Shown here piece by piece: positions 24,501-38,114 of a stretch of 64,000 nucleotides of DNA. Each line of letters begins with the position of its first letter. The stretch's first letter is position 1. The notes below the pieces were generated by a model. The model was given only the letters and a program-made list of their open reading frames with translations, was not told where the DNA came from and searched no databases. The DNA comes from Otis tarda (Eukaryota > Chordata > Aves > Otidiformes > Otididae), in contig CM048591.1 in assembly GCA_026413225.1 (NCBI GenBank), positions 6,153,001 through 6,217,000 on the forward strand. Reading direction: 5' to 3'. Both the position numbers and the translations under genes were made by a program.

Positions 24501-25109
24501 ACAGGGAAGGGTAACTAACTCTGTGAAGCAAGGTCAGCTGCTTCAGTGAATTTCTTTGTTGATAAATCTTTTCAAATGTTATTGACATTATAATCTGCAT
24601 TGGAATGCTAATTAGAAACTCTTCAACAATGTCGTCTGAGCGGTCTTGAAGTCAAGATTTTGGGGGTATGGTTTGATTTTTTTCTGAAATATATGTTCTA
24701 GTTGAAGGACAGTTGGACAAATGTGAAATTGGTATTATTAAGGGCAACAATCTTGACAATCAAAATGTCCCCTCTACTCTTAAAATCTGCTCCTTAAGCC
24801 ATCCACTCATTGCTTTGGTGAGGTCTTTCTAGAGGTTAATGACTTTTGAAACAACATTTGTTTTCAATTGCATTTCAGTTCGGAAATGAACCCGTGTTGG
24901 GAGCAGTGCCAGGGAGTGCAGCTAGTTCAGCCCCATCTACTCTGTGCCCTGCAGCCTAGACAGAGACAAGAAATAAACTGACTTCAGTAAAGAAAAGGGA
25001 AAGGGTCAGGAAGCAACATGGGGAAAACCCATTCACATGGGTTCTTTTGCCCAAGCAGGCTAAAACCCACTCACATAAAAAAAAAGAGCGTGATAGCAAG
25101 CTGATTAGA

Positions 25110-25185
25110 TATGATATTCTTCATTGTTGTCCCATTATCACACTTAGATATGGGGAAACTGAGGCACAATGTAATGCTGTCTAAC
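25110..25185 (+). mobile_element. MIR/L3-like relic
   Basis: The segment TTGTCCCATTATCACACTTA followed by GATATGGGGAAACTGAGGCA matches the common amniote core CCCATTTTACAGATGGGGAAACTGAGGCAC. Only about 70 bases are recognisable. It has the same orientation as the relics at 24.3 and 25.6 kb. Confidence 0.5.
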
Positions 25186-25190
25186 TCTAG

Positions 25191-25559
25191 ATTTTTACAA
25201 TGTGGACATCTGAGTGCATAGTCTCTGGCTTCTTTTAATAAAATTAGGAAATATTTGGGCACTTTTGGGTCGTGGTTTATTTGTAATCTTAGCCAACAAG
25301 AGTGTACTCCTCTCCACTGACAAATGGAGAAAACCAGATGCTTCAGATGAACCTCACCTGTGGTGCTTTTGGGTTGTGAGAAGTGGAGGGACCATGCCTA
25401 TAAACTGTCACACAAGGCACAGCCAGCCTCAAGTGACACCATTTTCAGACTGTCCTTCAGAAAGCAACAAGGTCAGTCTGTGCAGGCAAGTACCATCAAC
25501 AAGAAATTACTCTCCACAGGACACGATCACCGTCGTGCAAGGTGCAAGACCTGCATCAT
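25191..25559. other. Spacer between ancient relics
   Basis: This is unique sequence between two same-strand MIR-like pieces. A 121-codon plus-strand open frame (25214-25579) crosses it, without recognisable motifs. It may be an insertion that split one old element. Confidence 0.4.
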
Positions 25560-25690
25560 CTCAGCCCCAAGTAAGCTGAGCAGCGTCACACAGCACATCT
25601 GTGCTGAAGTCAAGAAGGGAAGCCAGGACTCGACTCCCAGGCTCCCAATCTAACTCTCAGTCACATTTCCTTTCTTCAGTGACTTGACTC
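25560..25690 (+). mobile_element. MIR/L2-like relic (3' portion)
   Basis: Reads GCGTCACACAGCACATCTGT, then GGGAAGCCAGGACTCGACTC and CCAGGCTCCCAATC. The typical 3' half of MIR-type elements reads GGTCACACAGC...GCAGAGCCAGGACTCGAACCCAGG...CTGACTCC. Orientation is the same as the preceding core piece at 25.1 kb, so the two may be parts of one element. Confidence 0.55.
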
Positions 25691-27280
25691 AGTAGCTCCA
25701 TGTGCTGTCTCCTGCGTCTGACTCAAAGGGAGCAAAACTTACTGCAGGGACAGAAGTAGATAATGCAAGCTGCTCTGCTCATTTTCAAAAACAAAAACAA
25801 AAGAAAAAGCATACTCATTTGACCTGGCCCACGACTCTCCCGTTTGGTGCTGCTATTATTCCTGTCTTAGACTCTTTCCTCTTTCTCTCCTGCCAGCAGG
25901 AAAGAAGTAACACAGAGATGTTTTATGCCACTGAGACAAAGAGGTATTGATCCTTTTTGCCTCTGGAAAAGGTTTCTAATAATTTCCAGATATATCGTAG
26001 ATTGTGGTGCTGCTATCTTTAATTAAAACATGACAAAGAGTAGAAAGCAATTATTTGAGGGGTTGAGGTTTTTTGGTTTTTTTTTCTGTTGATTTTTAAG
26101 GTGTAGATTCCTTTTTGTTTTGTTTTGTTTTAATGGGCTGTGGTACCAGAACAAAAGACTTGCAAGTTCACCACACACAAAGTGGAAACTGAGCCCTTGC
26201 TTTTGTTATTAATGATATTTAAATATGATGTTTTACACTTCATATTCAAAAGATTTCATCATCTGTGCCTTTTTAACCCCCTTGTTCAGGGAAGCTGCAG
26301 AGAAAAAAAAATCCTCTGTCCAAAGCAAGTCTGTGCTCAGATCAACAAAACACATTCCTCTGTCACCCTTACCCCTTTGCAATGACTGCAGTAACACCCC
26401 CGTGCACAAGGCCTGGCCCTGTGGATTTAGGAGATAGCTGTTGGCACAATAAAAAGGATAATATGAACTCAGAGTGACCCTCTTTCTACAGAAACTTCTT
26501 CAGGCAGAAACAGAAGTGAAGAACTGACTTCCCTATTCCTGCAGTCAGATCAGAGCTTCATTCTGGTCAAAATATTGTGTAAGAAACTCAGCTTAGCTGT
26601 TCTGCTGGTAATAGGTACATACTGGTGAAATTGGCAACTTCTAGTTTGCCAATTAATTTCTAAGGCTTCACCAGATCCACTGTGGAGGGATAGTTAGAGC
26701 AGGATCTGTTATATCTCTGATTAAAATAACTTTTCTAGAAACTCACCCAGATGCTACTTTGGGGTTCTAGATGATGAATTCAGATGTTTTTGGATTGCAA
26801 CCTGGAAACAAAAATGGGACATGGGTTCAAGGTACTTAGGGTACATGTAGATTTTAATACTCTCTCACCTTTATAGAATAAACAGACGCTGTTGAATGCA
26901 TGAGGCCTGAGCTTTTGCTTTGTCCGGCATATTAATTACACTCGTTTCTGAAACTGCAGCCTCACAGGCATTTAAATTTATGATTAATCTTTTTAGGAAC
27001 ACGTAGAAATTGAATCAAAGTAGCGCTTTGCAAAACAAGTCTGTACAAAACACGTGGTTCTCTCATTAGCAGTACAAAAGAATTGCACTGAGTGCTTAGG
27101 AAGGAACAGACATCTCCATACTGTCCTGCCACCTTTCTGGGAGTCCATGGGGGCCCTTTGAGTAGTTACAACCTGCCACAGATTTGATGAGACCCATGGG
27201 GACTCCTTCCTCCTCACACGCACTTGCACAAGTAGGGTGGTGGCCTACTGGGAGAGGGAAGGACTGATACCTCAAATCTA
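25691..27280. other. Unique DNA
   Basis: Contains an A-rich CAAAAA run at 25785-25808 and a TTTTG run at 26115-26132. No gene or repeat family is recognised. Confidence 0.55.
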
Positions 27281-27398
27281 TCAGTGTTTAAGAGGCATTT
27301 GGAGAATGCCCTTAATAACATGCTTTAATTTGGTCAGTCCTGAATTGGTCAGGCAGTTGGACTAGATGATCGTTGCAGGTCCCTTCCAACTGAAATGA
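27281..27398 (+). mobile_element. CR1 LINE 3' end (divergent subfamily)
   Basis: Landmarks are GTGTTTAAGAGGCATTTGGA, GAATGCCCTTAATAACATGC, GGTCAGGCAGTTGGACTAGA and CGTTGCAGGTCCCTTCCAAC. This 3' UTR differs from the other CR1 copies in the window and belongs to another avian CR1 subfamily, with the phrase AATGCCCTTAATAACATGCT. It runs directly into a pentanucleotide microsatellite in place of a normal terminal repeat. Confidence 0.85.
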
Positions 27399-27474
27399 AT
27401 TCTATTCTATTCTATTCTATTCTATTCTATTCTATTCTATTCTATTCTATTCTGTTCTGTTCTGTTCTATTCTG
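27399..27474 (+). repeat. (TTCTA)n microsatellite seeded by a CR1 tail
   Basis: Ten copies of the unit TCTAT are followed by three TCTGT variants, one more TCTAT and a partial unit. It starts exactly where the CR1 terminal ATTCTATG-type repeat should be. The run of variant units clustered near the 3' end suggests slippage expansion from the 5' side. It is likely polymorphic in the population. Confidence 0.96.
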
Positions 27475-30400
27475 GTTTTTGTGTGAAGTACCTGCTGCTC
27501 TGCCTGGGTTCTCACACCCAGGACAGCTTCACTACTTGCCACTTCATCTTTTACGTGTTTGTAAGCCTAGAAAGAAGATTCATTTTTTGGCTGAAGGACC
27601 CCAGTTTGTGTAGAAGACTCAGCAATTTATTGTTACAGCCCCTCCTAGCACAATGGCTTCAAAAATGCTGTGCAGAAAACAAAATGGAGGTAAATAATTT
27701 TCAATACATTTTTTGTCCTACACTGTCCCAAAGCATAAAAGCAAGGCAGTTAAGTAAGCTTGCTAATATCAGTGAGGAGCTGCTGACTTTAAAGGGTGAT
27801 ATAAGAGTATAGGAGTTGTTTATCAGCCCAAGATTACTTCATCATCGAATGTTGGTTGTCATGCTATCAAATCAGCCATTCTTATGGGATCTGAATAAGA
27901 TTTTAATGTTATCATGGTGGTTATAGGAAAAAATGCAATGATTGGTGCCTCTATTTACTTGTATATGTAACATCAACTTGGATATTCTCCTGGAAATCTC
28001 TCTCTCTATATTTCCCTCTCACATAAACACGTCCTTTCTTTCACACCTTATTACCTTGTATATTTTCTTCAATAGTAAAATTAAATATATCAAGGATTTC
28101 AAGTCTTGTCTTTCTCCAGTCTTTGAAAAGGACGCGGATTTCTTATGCCACAATGATTACTCAAGTGATGAATGAACTTTCTTATACTTCTGGTTCAGAT
28201 AAATGTTGATAAACACCCAATGGATGTTTTTTTCAGAGTTCACCTGAGGTAATAGAATCACTTGAGTCTGAAAATTTGGTCTGAAAATGTCTCAGGAGCA
28301 GAGCTGTCTCTTGAGAATCCCACTAATACCTCCTACTTCCTAAATCAACAGGAATTAAAAAATGAAGGTTTTAAATAGCACAATTTTTGTATACTCCATG
28401 AATGATCAGATTGGGTCAAGGTCATGTCTTGGATACATGTTAGAGTGCAATAGGCTCTTATTTTACCTGAATTCATTCAGCCATCCCTTGTCTCAAACAA
28501 AATAGCAAGACACACAAAGAAATCTTACCAGTATGCTGAAGAATCAGAAACAATACACAAACAAATAAATAAAACATTTGCTAAACACAAACGGGAGATT
28601 CTGGGCAAAAGGAAACACACAAACTACCCTTGTTGTTTTGAGATTTACAGATCCGTATTTCACAGATGCCCTATTGCTTTATTCATACTGTTAAGGGAGA
28701 GAGAAGCAGCCTCTAACCATCAACACCCATCATTAAATCATTACAAAACCTTTCTTGTTAAAGAGACAGCGTATATACATATATAAAAATATACACACAC
28801 AGCTAAATATATATTTATATTTATAAAATTCTCTGTATAGCTGTGTGTAATTATGAAATGCTTCTTGACACTACTTAGCTTTATAGTGTATCCAGTATTA
28901 CCTCTTGAAATAAGTAGCTTTTTTTCCAGTTGCCACATGAAAAGCAACTTTAGTATAGTTGAAATGACCAAACAGAAAAGAAAACAAAGCTGGAGGATTT
29001 TCCTGAGCAGTGGTGAAACAGAAAGGAAACCAAATTTGAGTGCTAGTCATTCAGTGCTAAACTAAAATGCCAGGGGATGAGCTACAGGAACCACAGAAAA
29101 CTGCACCGTGATCTCCTGTGAAAGAGAAACATATTTTAGACAGTATCAGGCAGTAATTACTTATTTTTGTGTACTGGAACACTTTTCAGGGATGCCTGTA
29201 TACCCCATGTGTCACAGAGGAGCAGACCTGAACATGTGGTATGGAGGAAAAAGAATCAGCAAAAACAAAAATGGCAAAAAAAAAAAAAGAAAAAAAAAAG
29301 AAAAGAGTGGAATTAAGGACATTGAGGAACCTGGCTAGTACAGATAGAAAATCTTACCTACTGATCTTAATCCTGAAATGACCAGTGCGACAATGGCCCA
29401 GATGACCCTTCGAGGACACTTACCTCTCTCCTCTGCTAGTAACACAAAATCCTCCTACTCCTCCCTAATGCTGAAGAGTTTTGCTTGCAATCTTGAGAAA
29501 TTATTCAAAACCATTTTCAGCTGAGCTAAAATTCCTGTTTCTGGAATTTAGAAAATTTAGAAAAAAAGGGTGACGAATCTCAGTGTTAAGTAGACAAAAA
29601 ATCTTCCTCCCACATAGATTTTCTTTTAGTCTGTGCTGTTAAAAGTAACTTATATTACTAAAACCCTTGTCTGCCCTTACCTAGCAGTCTTTCAAAACAT
29701 AACTGGAAATTAAAGAGACTTACTGGAAAAAAAAAAATAACCCTCTTCAATAATCAAAGCATGCATTTGTACACTGTTCCTGGTTGTGATACTCAGCACT
29801 GGCCTGTAAGGGCACACATGGCTTGAGTGATACCAGGAAGTGCTGGAGCTGTTGTCATGTCCAGTGTGACTCTAGGCATATATTCAGAGAATAAAGGGAG
29901 ACTGAAACATTCAGGGATGAAACAGCAACTGTCGTGAAAGAAAAGTGAAAGGAGGAAAGAAAAAAAAAAGTAATTTGGTCATTATACACTCTGAAACTTC
30001 TGATTTTAAAGGGATTCTTAAGAAACTCCCCAAGTGGGTAGCCAGAAGTCTAATAACTCCTAAAAAAATATCATACAAAGGCACTGAAAAGAAAGGAATG
30101 AATTACCCATAAAAGAATTCATAACATATCTTACCAATGCTGCTTCAGATGGGAATGTAATTTATGGGTAGAAGATAAAATGGAGGAGTTTGGTAAGATT
30201 AAGGATCGTTTTTCAAGTTTTACAGAGAAACATCCTTAAGAATATTAGGATATTTTAGTGAATCACTGACTTGAATTGAATCTACATTTCTCTAAAAGCA
30301 AACCAGATGCTCATAATGCACATCAGACAATAATGTAGGGAAGAGAGTTAAATTTGTTGCTTGTTATAAAGGAAATTTTTAAAAATTACTTAAGTGGTCA

Positions 30401-33030
30401 GCTGAGATTTATCTCCTTATGATCCTGAAGTTATATGTGTGTAACATCTAACGGTGCATATGTTTACACAGACACACAAAATGCAAAGGATAGCTTCTGT
30501 CTGGTATTTGGCATCCTATGCTGTTGGTAGTCAGGATATTTGCTGCACTAAGAGGTGATACAAGAATCATCGCGAACAGATACTCCCTGTTCCTAACACT
30601 TCTGCAGGTAAGTACCCTCTAAATCCTGTAAGAGGATGCAGATGTTCCTCTGAGCAAATCACCGAGGTCCGCAAGCCAGCGCACAGATTTAAAAGGTCAT
30701 TCCACTTGCTTTAATCTCTCCTTTTAACTATTTTTGTTGTCTGATATTGCACACTTGGAAGAAGCAGCTATGAATTTGAGACAACATTTTCTTACCGAAA
30801 ATAAGATATTCTTCACTGACTCTGTTGATATACTTTGTACTAAATGAGGAGTTTCCCAAAACTTCCAGCCCCAGACCATTTGACTTCTGTGTATCTTACC
30901 TGCATCTTCCTTCATAAAATTTTGAAAGAGTACTTGTATGTATTTATGATAAAATGTAAGTATCCAGGGTAAGTTTAGGATACTACTCAGTATCACTGCC
31001 ATAAGATTGTTTACAGCATAAAATCAATAGAGGGCACTGGAGGGTGGGGAAAGGTAGGGAAAAAATGTAAAATTAACAAATCTGGGTCTGATAGGAGAAG
31101 GATTTTCTCAGTTAAAAATACTGTACTGCAGAAAGCACAGTAAAACTCCAAATACTGAAGAAGGAGGTATAATGTGGTGGGAAGTGCCCTGGTTGTGTTT
31201 AAGGAGCTGCTGCATTTTGTTGGTGGGTAAGATATATAAGCCTGAGCTTTTGACTTCTTTGTGTGTTTGTCTTCCTGGAGGTGAGATAGTTAAGCCAGTG
31301 GAGCCAAAAAGAATAGATGAGGTCAAAGTGCTGGAGAGTGGAAATAAAGCATTACCTATTGCTAATGATAAGCCGTACAGAAAAATTATTTCATTAACTA
31401 TTCATGTTGCACCTGAAATCTTGAAAAATACTTCTTGCTATAAAGAGTTATAAGTCGATGGACTATTCTTAGCTTGGTTCATGAGTCCCTTGGTTCGCGG
31501 GACCATGAGTCCATGGTAATTCACCACCTCTCCATTGATAAGGAAACACAAATGTGACCACCTGGCTTAATAGTGACCCATGTTCTTTTTTTTTTTTCCA
31601 AAATCTGATCGTCACAGACAGCAGAATCAAGGATGTTCCTCCCAAAACAGACGAAATCAGGAGCTGATATCATTATTCTTATATGAGTTCAGTTTTAGAT
31701 GTCTGGTAACACAATTGCCCTCTAGCACTCATCCAAATTGATCAACAAAGATCAGAAGACTATTATTTTCACTTGAAATTATTTGACTTTGGAGATCTGT
31801 CTGAAACTTATCTGGTTGTAATTAATCTCTGAGGGCTCAAAATTACTGATAGACTGCAAATAAAACAGCAGTTCATTGACAAAAAGACATAATTATGTGA
31901 AAGTTTCCATCACGCTAATTGAACCATACACTTTATTTATGTAATTGAGACTTTTTCTGTTTTGGACACCATGAACTTTGTCCCTTAAGAACACAAAAGA
32001 GCCCTGTTGTGTTCTCCACACCTGTGCATTGTTCGGAGGAGTGGTGTGACCACCCAGGAGCAAGCAGAGCAGATATGACAGATCGAGAAGTCACACCAAG
32101 TAGGAAAATGCCATGTGTACTTTTTGGACCAACCACATTGAAAAGAGAAAAGATTTTAATCTATTTTAATATCTCTGGAACAAAGCGAGTGAAACACCTA
32201 CAGTGTATAACAGATGCACAAATTTAGCTTGTGTGATTAATGTATTTTGAACACAGAACTGTCATCTCAGGTCCTATATATTTTTATCTGCTTTGGTGCT
32301 GCACACCTGTGGTTTGTTAATAAAGCATTTCCTCTGCAATAAGGAAAACTGCTAGGTTTTGTGCTTTTGCCCTTTAATTTCCATCTCGTTTCGTACACAT
32401 GTGCACATATGTGCACACCCTAAATATGCACAGATAGAATTACAAAAATTAAAAGCAATGCTGACAAGGAAAGGGAATAATGCAATACTAGTCCTGTGTT
32501 TGGCTGGGATAGCACTACAGGGCTAGGCTAATGAATGCATCACTCATGGATAGTGCGTGGATCTGTGAGAAACCTAGAAGATGGTAAACTTGACCAATGG
32601 CTCTACAGTATCCTCATATGCCTTTCCATAGTCACACCTCTGAGTGGGATATATTTTAGACTTCAGAACAAACTGAAGAATAACCAGTTATCAAAGTGTA
32701 GGAGCACAACAGATCATGTTTAGGTAAGCACAGGAAGATTTGCAACGACCCAACCAAAACCCAGGTATTGGACCAAATAGTAAGCTGCAATACTACAAAA
32801 AAAAAATCACGTGTCAAACTTTCTTTTTATCACCCGAATGGTGATATGATTTTAAACCCCAGAAATTGTCCCATTTAGCTTAAGAAATCAATTTTTACTT
32901 TAAATATGAAACTTTCATTAATTTTCACTTCAGAAGACTACATATTTCTAGCATAACTATTACCACTACATAACAATTAAAAAGATAAAATAATACCTTT
33001 TTGTGAAGGTATTAAAATTGAAGAGGTGGA
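27475..33030. other. Unique AT-rich DNA
   Basis: Low-complexity AT/CA blocks occur at 28770-28835, and A-rich runs at 29276-29303, 29730-29741 and 29959-29970. An 18-bp perfect palindrome TGTGCACATATGTGCACA lies at 32400-32417. No gene, RNA gene or repeat family is recognised in about 5.5 kb. Confidence 0.55.
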
Positions 33031-33265
33031 TGTTTAAGGTTGGTATGTAGTTTGCACTGGCCTAAAACCCAGCATTGCTCACTGACAAATGACTATGCAG
33101 TTCTTGTGGGTTTATCTCCGTGAAACAATAATTCCGCTACAGATCATAGTTACAAGGTCCAAAATATTGTCTGCTGCATTTATGCGACGTGATGTTTCGT
33201 GACCTATCGACCAAATCATCGTCATAACCAAAGATATACAAACACTCCTGCAATTTCGGGAAATT
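33031..33265. other. CpG-retaining patch, candidate conserved element
   Basis: Eight CpG dinucleotides fall between 33119 and 33258 in otherwise AT-rich sequence (for example GCGACGTG and CCTATCGACC). The surrounding kilobases have far fewer. It matches no repeat I know. CpG retention suggests either low germline methylation or purifying selection. Function is unknown. Confidence 0.3.
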
Positions 33266-36200
33266 ATTTCAGTAGAAGAATTACCTATCTTAAGACTTAC
33301 TGTTAAAAAATGCTCATATTGTAGTTGACATTTATTAAAAATATACACAACTGTATATTTCTTGTTTACAATACAAGACATACAAGCTTAATTTGATTGT
33401 TATTTGATTATAATGTAGATTCTTTCTCTTCTTCAGAATGCCTAAATTTAACTCACATTGCAATCTTAAATCAGTAGCTGAGGTGTTGGTTCCTGCAGCT
33501 GTACGATTTAAAGTGTGCATGAAGATACACAGCCACAGAAACAAGAAAATTAAGAAAATAATTTTCTTAAAACATGAAAAAATGTACTCACGTCTCTTGG
33601 AAAACTTTGCTCTTTTATGTGTGTATGTATTTGAGTGCATGTTCATTCTCCGATTTTCGTTAAACTAGTCTCCTGCCCAGGTCATTGAAGAGGCAAGAGA
33701 TGGCAGTATTGACACATCTATGAAAGGCAGCAGTTCACTGACTAGACTGGAATATTAGGATTCTTCTTCTTCACATTTCATTTTTATAGTTTCTTTTTTG
33801 TGTTTTTTTTCCCCCCTCACTCTTAACACATACTTTCTAAAAAAAAAGCCCAAAAACTCAAACCAAAAGTACCCCAATACTCTTCCCACCATGCCCCTTG
33901 AAAAAATTCTCCTTTTCCGCCCCTGTGAAACCAAGGGAAATAAATAGACAGGACAATCTGGAAAGATTTTCTGGCGTGTTGAAATAAAGAATCAAAATCA
34001 AACAAAAGCACAGGCAAGGAAAGCGGGGTGGCAGGAGCAAGAATGATAAATTACTGATTACTAAATGGAATTGTTTCAATCAGGAGCTTGAAAAAAAAAA
34101 AAGAAAGAAAGAAAAGTGAGGGGGGAGAATGAACTTGCTTTTTTCCTTGATTCTAGCATTTTGCAAGAAGATCAAAGAGATTTATGACCTGTGTCTCTTT
34201 GAGTCTGATGCCAGAAAATAACATGTTCTCATTAATAGTCATTTTCTCATCAAAATGGAGCTTTTATGCAGACAATGTGCAAAGCTTTTATAAAGCTGAT
34301 TGTTGACAAAATTTTCAATAAGTTTCAGTGCAATGAATGGCACACAGAGAACAAAACTAAAAGAGTAGCTGTTAACTTTTATAGATTCTGCAGGAAAAAT
34401 CAAACCAATCTTAAAACCAAACCCTACCAAGCTCTGTGTGAGCTTGGAAAGTGAGACCCTCTATGTTTTTGGATGGTCTTTGGAGTAAAAATGAAAGCAA
34501 TCAGTTTTTTCCTGTTTCTCTGAACTTTAGTAAAACTTCTCAAAACTGAAAATCTTAAGAGAATGAAGTTTTCTCTTGAGATTTCCTGTACATTCAGGTT
34601 TCAGATGAGTTTGTAATACAGGCAGCTGGGGACAATCTCCCATGGTATATTACTGCATAATTAGTTACAATATGGGGATTTTATGCCTCCCACTGCAGAC
34701 TCCAGAGACCAGATACTGGGTAGAACGGGCCATTTGTTTGTTCTGGTATACTGGTCCTTGTTACCAAATAGCCATTCTCACTCTGTTTAGATAGCATCTT
34801 CTAATTCTAAATAATCTGCAACTATAAAATCAACACATAAAAATATTTTCAGCCACAGAGGAACAGAAAAGAGGGAGACAATGTATTTCAGGTTTGAGGT
34901 TGGGGTGAGGACCTGGTCTGAGTCTTACCTTCAGTTTAGTCCATGACAGCAACAAATCCAGCTGAAAAGATTCCTGCTCCTGCGATTCCCCAGAAAGTTG
35001 TTCCCTTTGTTGTGCTTGTTTGTGTCCCGTTGTGCTTGTTAACCTGTTTTTTTTTTTTTTTCTTTTCCTACACTCTAATCTCATGCTGTGATGAGGTCTC
35101 TTTTAAATAATGTACAAATCTTTCCTCTAAAATAAGTTTTTGTTGTGCTTCTGTTCTAAACCAGTGTTTTTTATAGAGGTAGTTTAAAGAACTGTAATGA
35201 AGAAGTGGTAGCTTCTTTTGAAAACATGGAAATAGGCTGAAAGAGACATAAGCAGAAACTTAATGCATCAGCGTTTGCGTCCCCTGATTTGTACTATAGG
35301 ACTGTGGGTCCTGTAGTGGGTTTTTTGTTGTGGGTTTTTTTTAAATTTTTTTTTATAAAGAGAAACTACTGGACCTATGGGTGTGCTGAAGTCCTACCAA
35401 ATTTCTGTAATGCCTGAGGACTGGAGGAACTGCTAAGGACAAGGTTCAAAACAGAACAGCATGGCACAGTATATTGTCTAGAGTATAAGGTCTACAGCAT
35501 TACAAATGTAACGCATTTGGTGCAAAAATAGTTTTAAGGCATTTCTGCGTTGTGCGGTTCCTCTTGGATGGGTTGGAACCACACCCTGGTCTATGGCTAA
35601 AGAAGCAATAGAAGCCTCTCAAGTTTCTGAGCATTTTGCCTGGCAGAAAAGTGGCTTTCATGTATTTACTCTCTCTGCAGTGTATGTGCAAAGGATTGCT
35701 ATATAAACACAGTTATATATATGCATGTATGTATAGAAAAATATATCTATATTCAGATTTGTGAGCACATGTATGTATACATATGGGTGTGGTTTAGGGC
35801 TTTACTGTACACCAGAGTAGTGAAAAGGAAACTAACTTTTGAAAGCCATAATTTTTTTAATTATATCTCTCTCTTGTTTGCCTCACAGTTCCTTATATTG
35901 TCACATTTTGACCTTCTGTATGAAAGCAGGAGCAAACAAATAACCACGGAAAAGAACAGGAAAGCTATCTATTAGTTTGCTTTGCTGCTGGAAGAAATAT
36001 AACATCAAATTATATCCTCAGAAAACACCAGTGGCTCAGTATTCCTGCAGCACTCAGCAATACCCATATGTGCCTCTCTCCTACCTCACTTATTCCACTA
36101 TGCCACAATTTTCCATATTTTTGTTCCAAGGCAACGTAGGTCTGCTTGCATTAGGTCTCTACTTCTCCTTGTCACAGGGCATTCTCTTCTCATTTGAAGA

Positions 36201-38114
36201 TCTCCTGCCTCCCACCACAGCAGTCAGTAGGGACCCACAGCCACACCATTTGCCATACTGGTTTAGAGTCCAGGTAACAGTGCCAAGGAAGAGACACTTG
36301 CCTCTGTCATCAGTTGCTGTAGGTTAGGGTAGGAAAACACCAAAATTGGAAAGTTCCACAACACACAGTACATAACCACAGGAGGATTCACCTGGGTAGC
36401 GAAGCTGCTTAGAGTTATTTCAGGTGTGCCTGTGTCAACCTGCAGTAGGGACTAGGCTGCCAGAGGAGTTTGGATGGAGGCAGACTGGAGAAGACTATGA
36501 CAATCTCTAGCTCCAAAGTTTGTTTTCTTTGGCTGGAAGAATGTAAGCAGTAAGACACAGCAGAACATCTAGTAATGAACTGAGGAAAAATGAACTTTCT
36601 AGGACAAGAAGGTAAGGAAATACTTGTCTGTAGATTTGAATAAAGAGAATGTGACAAGTATTTAAGCTAAGTGCCTTTTTTTTTTTTTCAGTATGTTGTT
36701 CAGCATATCTTCAGCATACTCATTTCAATACCAGAGAAAGTATTTGGCTGACAAGAACTTGAGGGGCAGTAGAAGATTCAGCCTGCACCAGTGTCCTGAT
36801 TTAGAAATCGTTGCAAGCATAACAGGTTCATCATAACAATTCTGAGTGTTCAACATTTTTCTACACCATCAAAAACTCCTGACTTCATCACATTCTAATT
36901 TCATCAACTGGCACAAGTGACATCAGTAAATAGTAGCCAGGAAGGATAAAAAGCATGGATGGTTCTTGGGATCAAATTAATGGCTGAAGCAATCAACCAA
37001 GTCCTCTGCATCTATGAAAAGAGCGAATGTTGTGAGTGCTGAGAAACACTTAGTGCCAATGAGCTTTTTTTTTTTCTTCTTTTCCTTTTTTTTTTCCTTT
37101 CCCCAGTGCACTGCAGCAGAATTCTTTCTGCACAAACTTAATGCACGAGAATCCACTAGTTGAGTTTTCTGTAAGAATGATGCATTTCAATTGACTGAGT
37201 GGTGACTGGGTATAAGGATGCTAGGATTTAAGAAATACTGTAATTACTTTCAAATGCAAAGTCTGGACATAGCTTGACGAAATTAAATTTATGCACCATT
37301 ACAAGTATCACCAGGTAAATGGTCTCATACCTTCCTTTTATTATAGCAACATAGCTATGAACATATTGTCCCTAGATAACAGCCCACTCATTTTAACTTC
37401 ATAGATCAAATTCATTGTACCAAACAAAATGAAAGAAATAGTAATTTTAACTTTTTCACTTTTCATAAATGGGTGCTGAGTTTCATTCTGAAGTCACAGT
37501 GATTGTTGTGACACTGAAGTGCTTTTTTTAAAAAAAATCACTGTGCTTTAGAGTTTCTACTATCATTTTCAAAGAAAGACTACATTTTTGCACTCTTAAA
37601 AGTTATTTTCAGAAGGTAGAGATGTATTATGTAGATAATTAAATGCTATTAAAAATCACTAGATTCTGTAGTTAAAAACTGTAACTGAAGTCTGATGATA
37701 AATGAATTCTTATTGAAGTACATGCTAATGTATTCATATAAATATACAGCTTACAATACCTCAGACTGTAGACATGGGCATACAGCTGAGTGCACTTTTT
37801 TTTCACATAGAAACAGGGTTAGAAGAATTAATGTTATGCTCCTTCATTTCAGAGCTTGCATAATAGAAGCAGGTAGTTGACATATCTGTTGTGATTTAGG
37901 AACAGAAGACACTGAAGAGATGGCACATATAGTAATTTGTGAGGTGAAACAGTGAGATGTAGAATCCTCTCTAACATTTCTGATATAGAAGTGAGATCAG
38001 TCCAACAGTTCAAATATATATTTTATAAGATGCATTAATAGATTAGGGTTCTTATAATATTCCAAAACCTTCATATAGTACTTTTTATGCATAGAGTTGA
38101 AGTCTTTTAAAGTA
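33266..38114. other. Unique AT-rich DNA with homopolymers
   Basis: T or A runs lie near 33800-33815, 34090-34112, 35047-35061, 35335-35356, 36677-36690 and 37067-37095. A short TATG/TGTA-rich stretch lies at 35712-35786. Open frames up to 116 codons (35977-36327) have no recognisable motif. No gene or repeat family is seen. Confidence 0.55.

Noticed and set aside
25214..25579. 121-codon plus-strand open frame
   Set aside because: Runs through spacer into a MIR-like relic; no recognisable domain.
32400..32417. 18-bp perfect palindrome TGTGCACATATGTGCACA
   Set aside because: Derived from TG/CA-type low complexity; no further structure supports a protein-binding or functional role.
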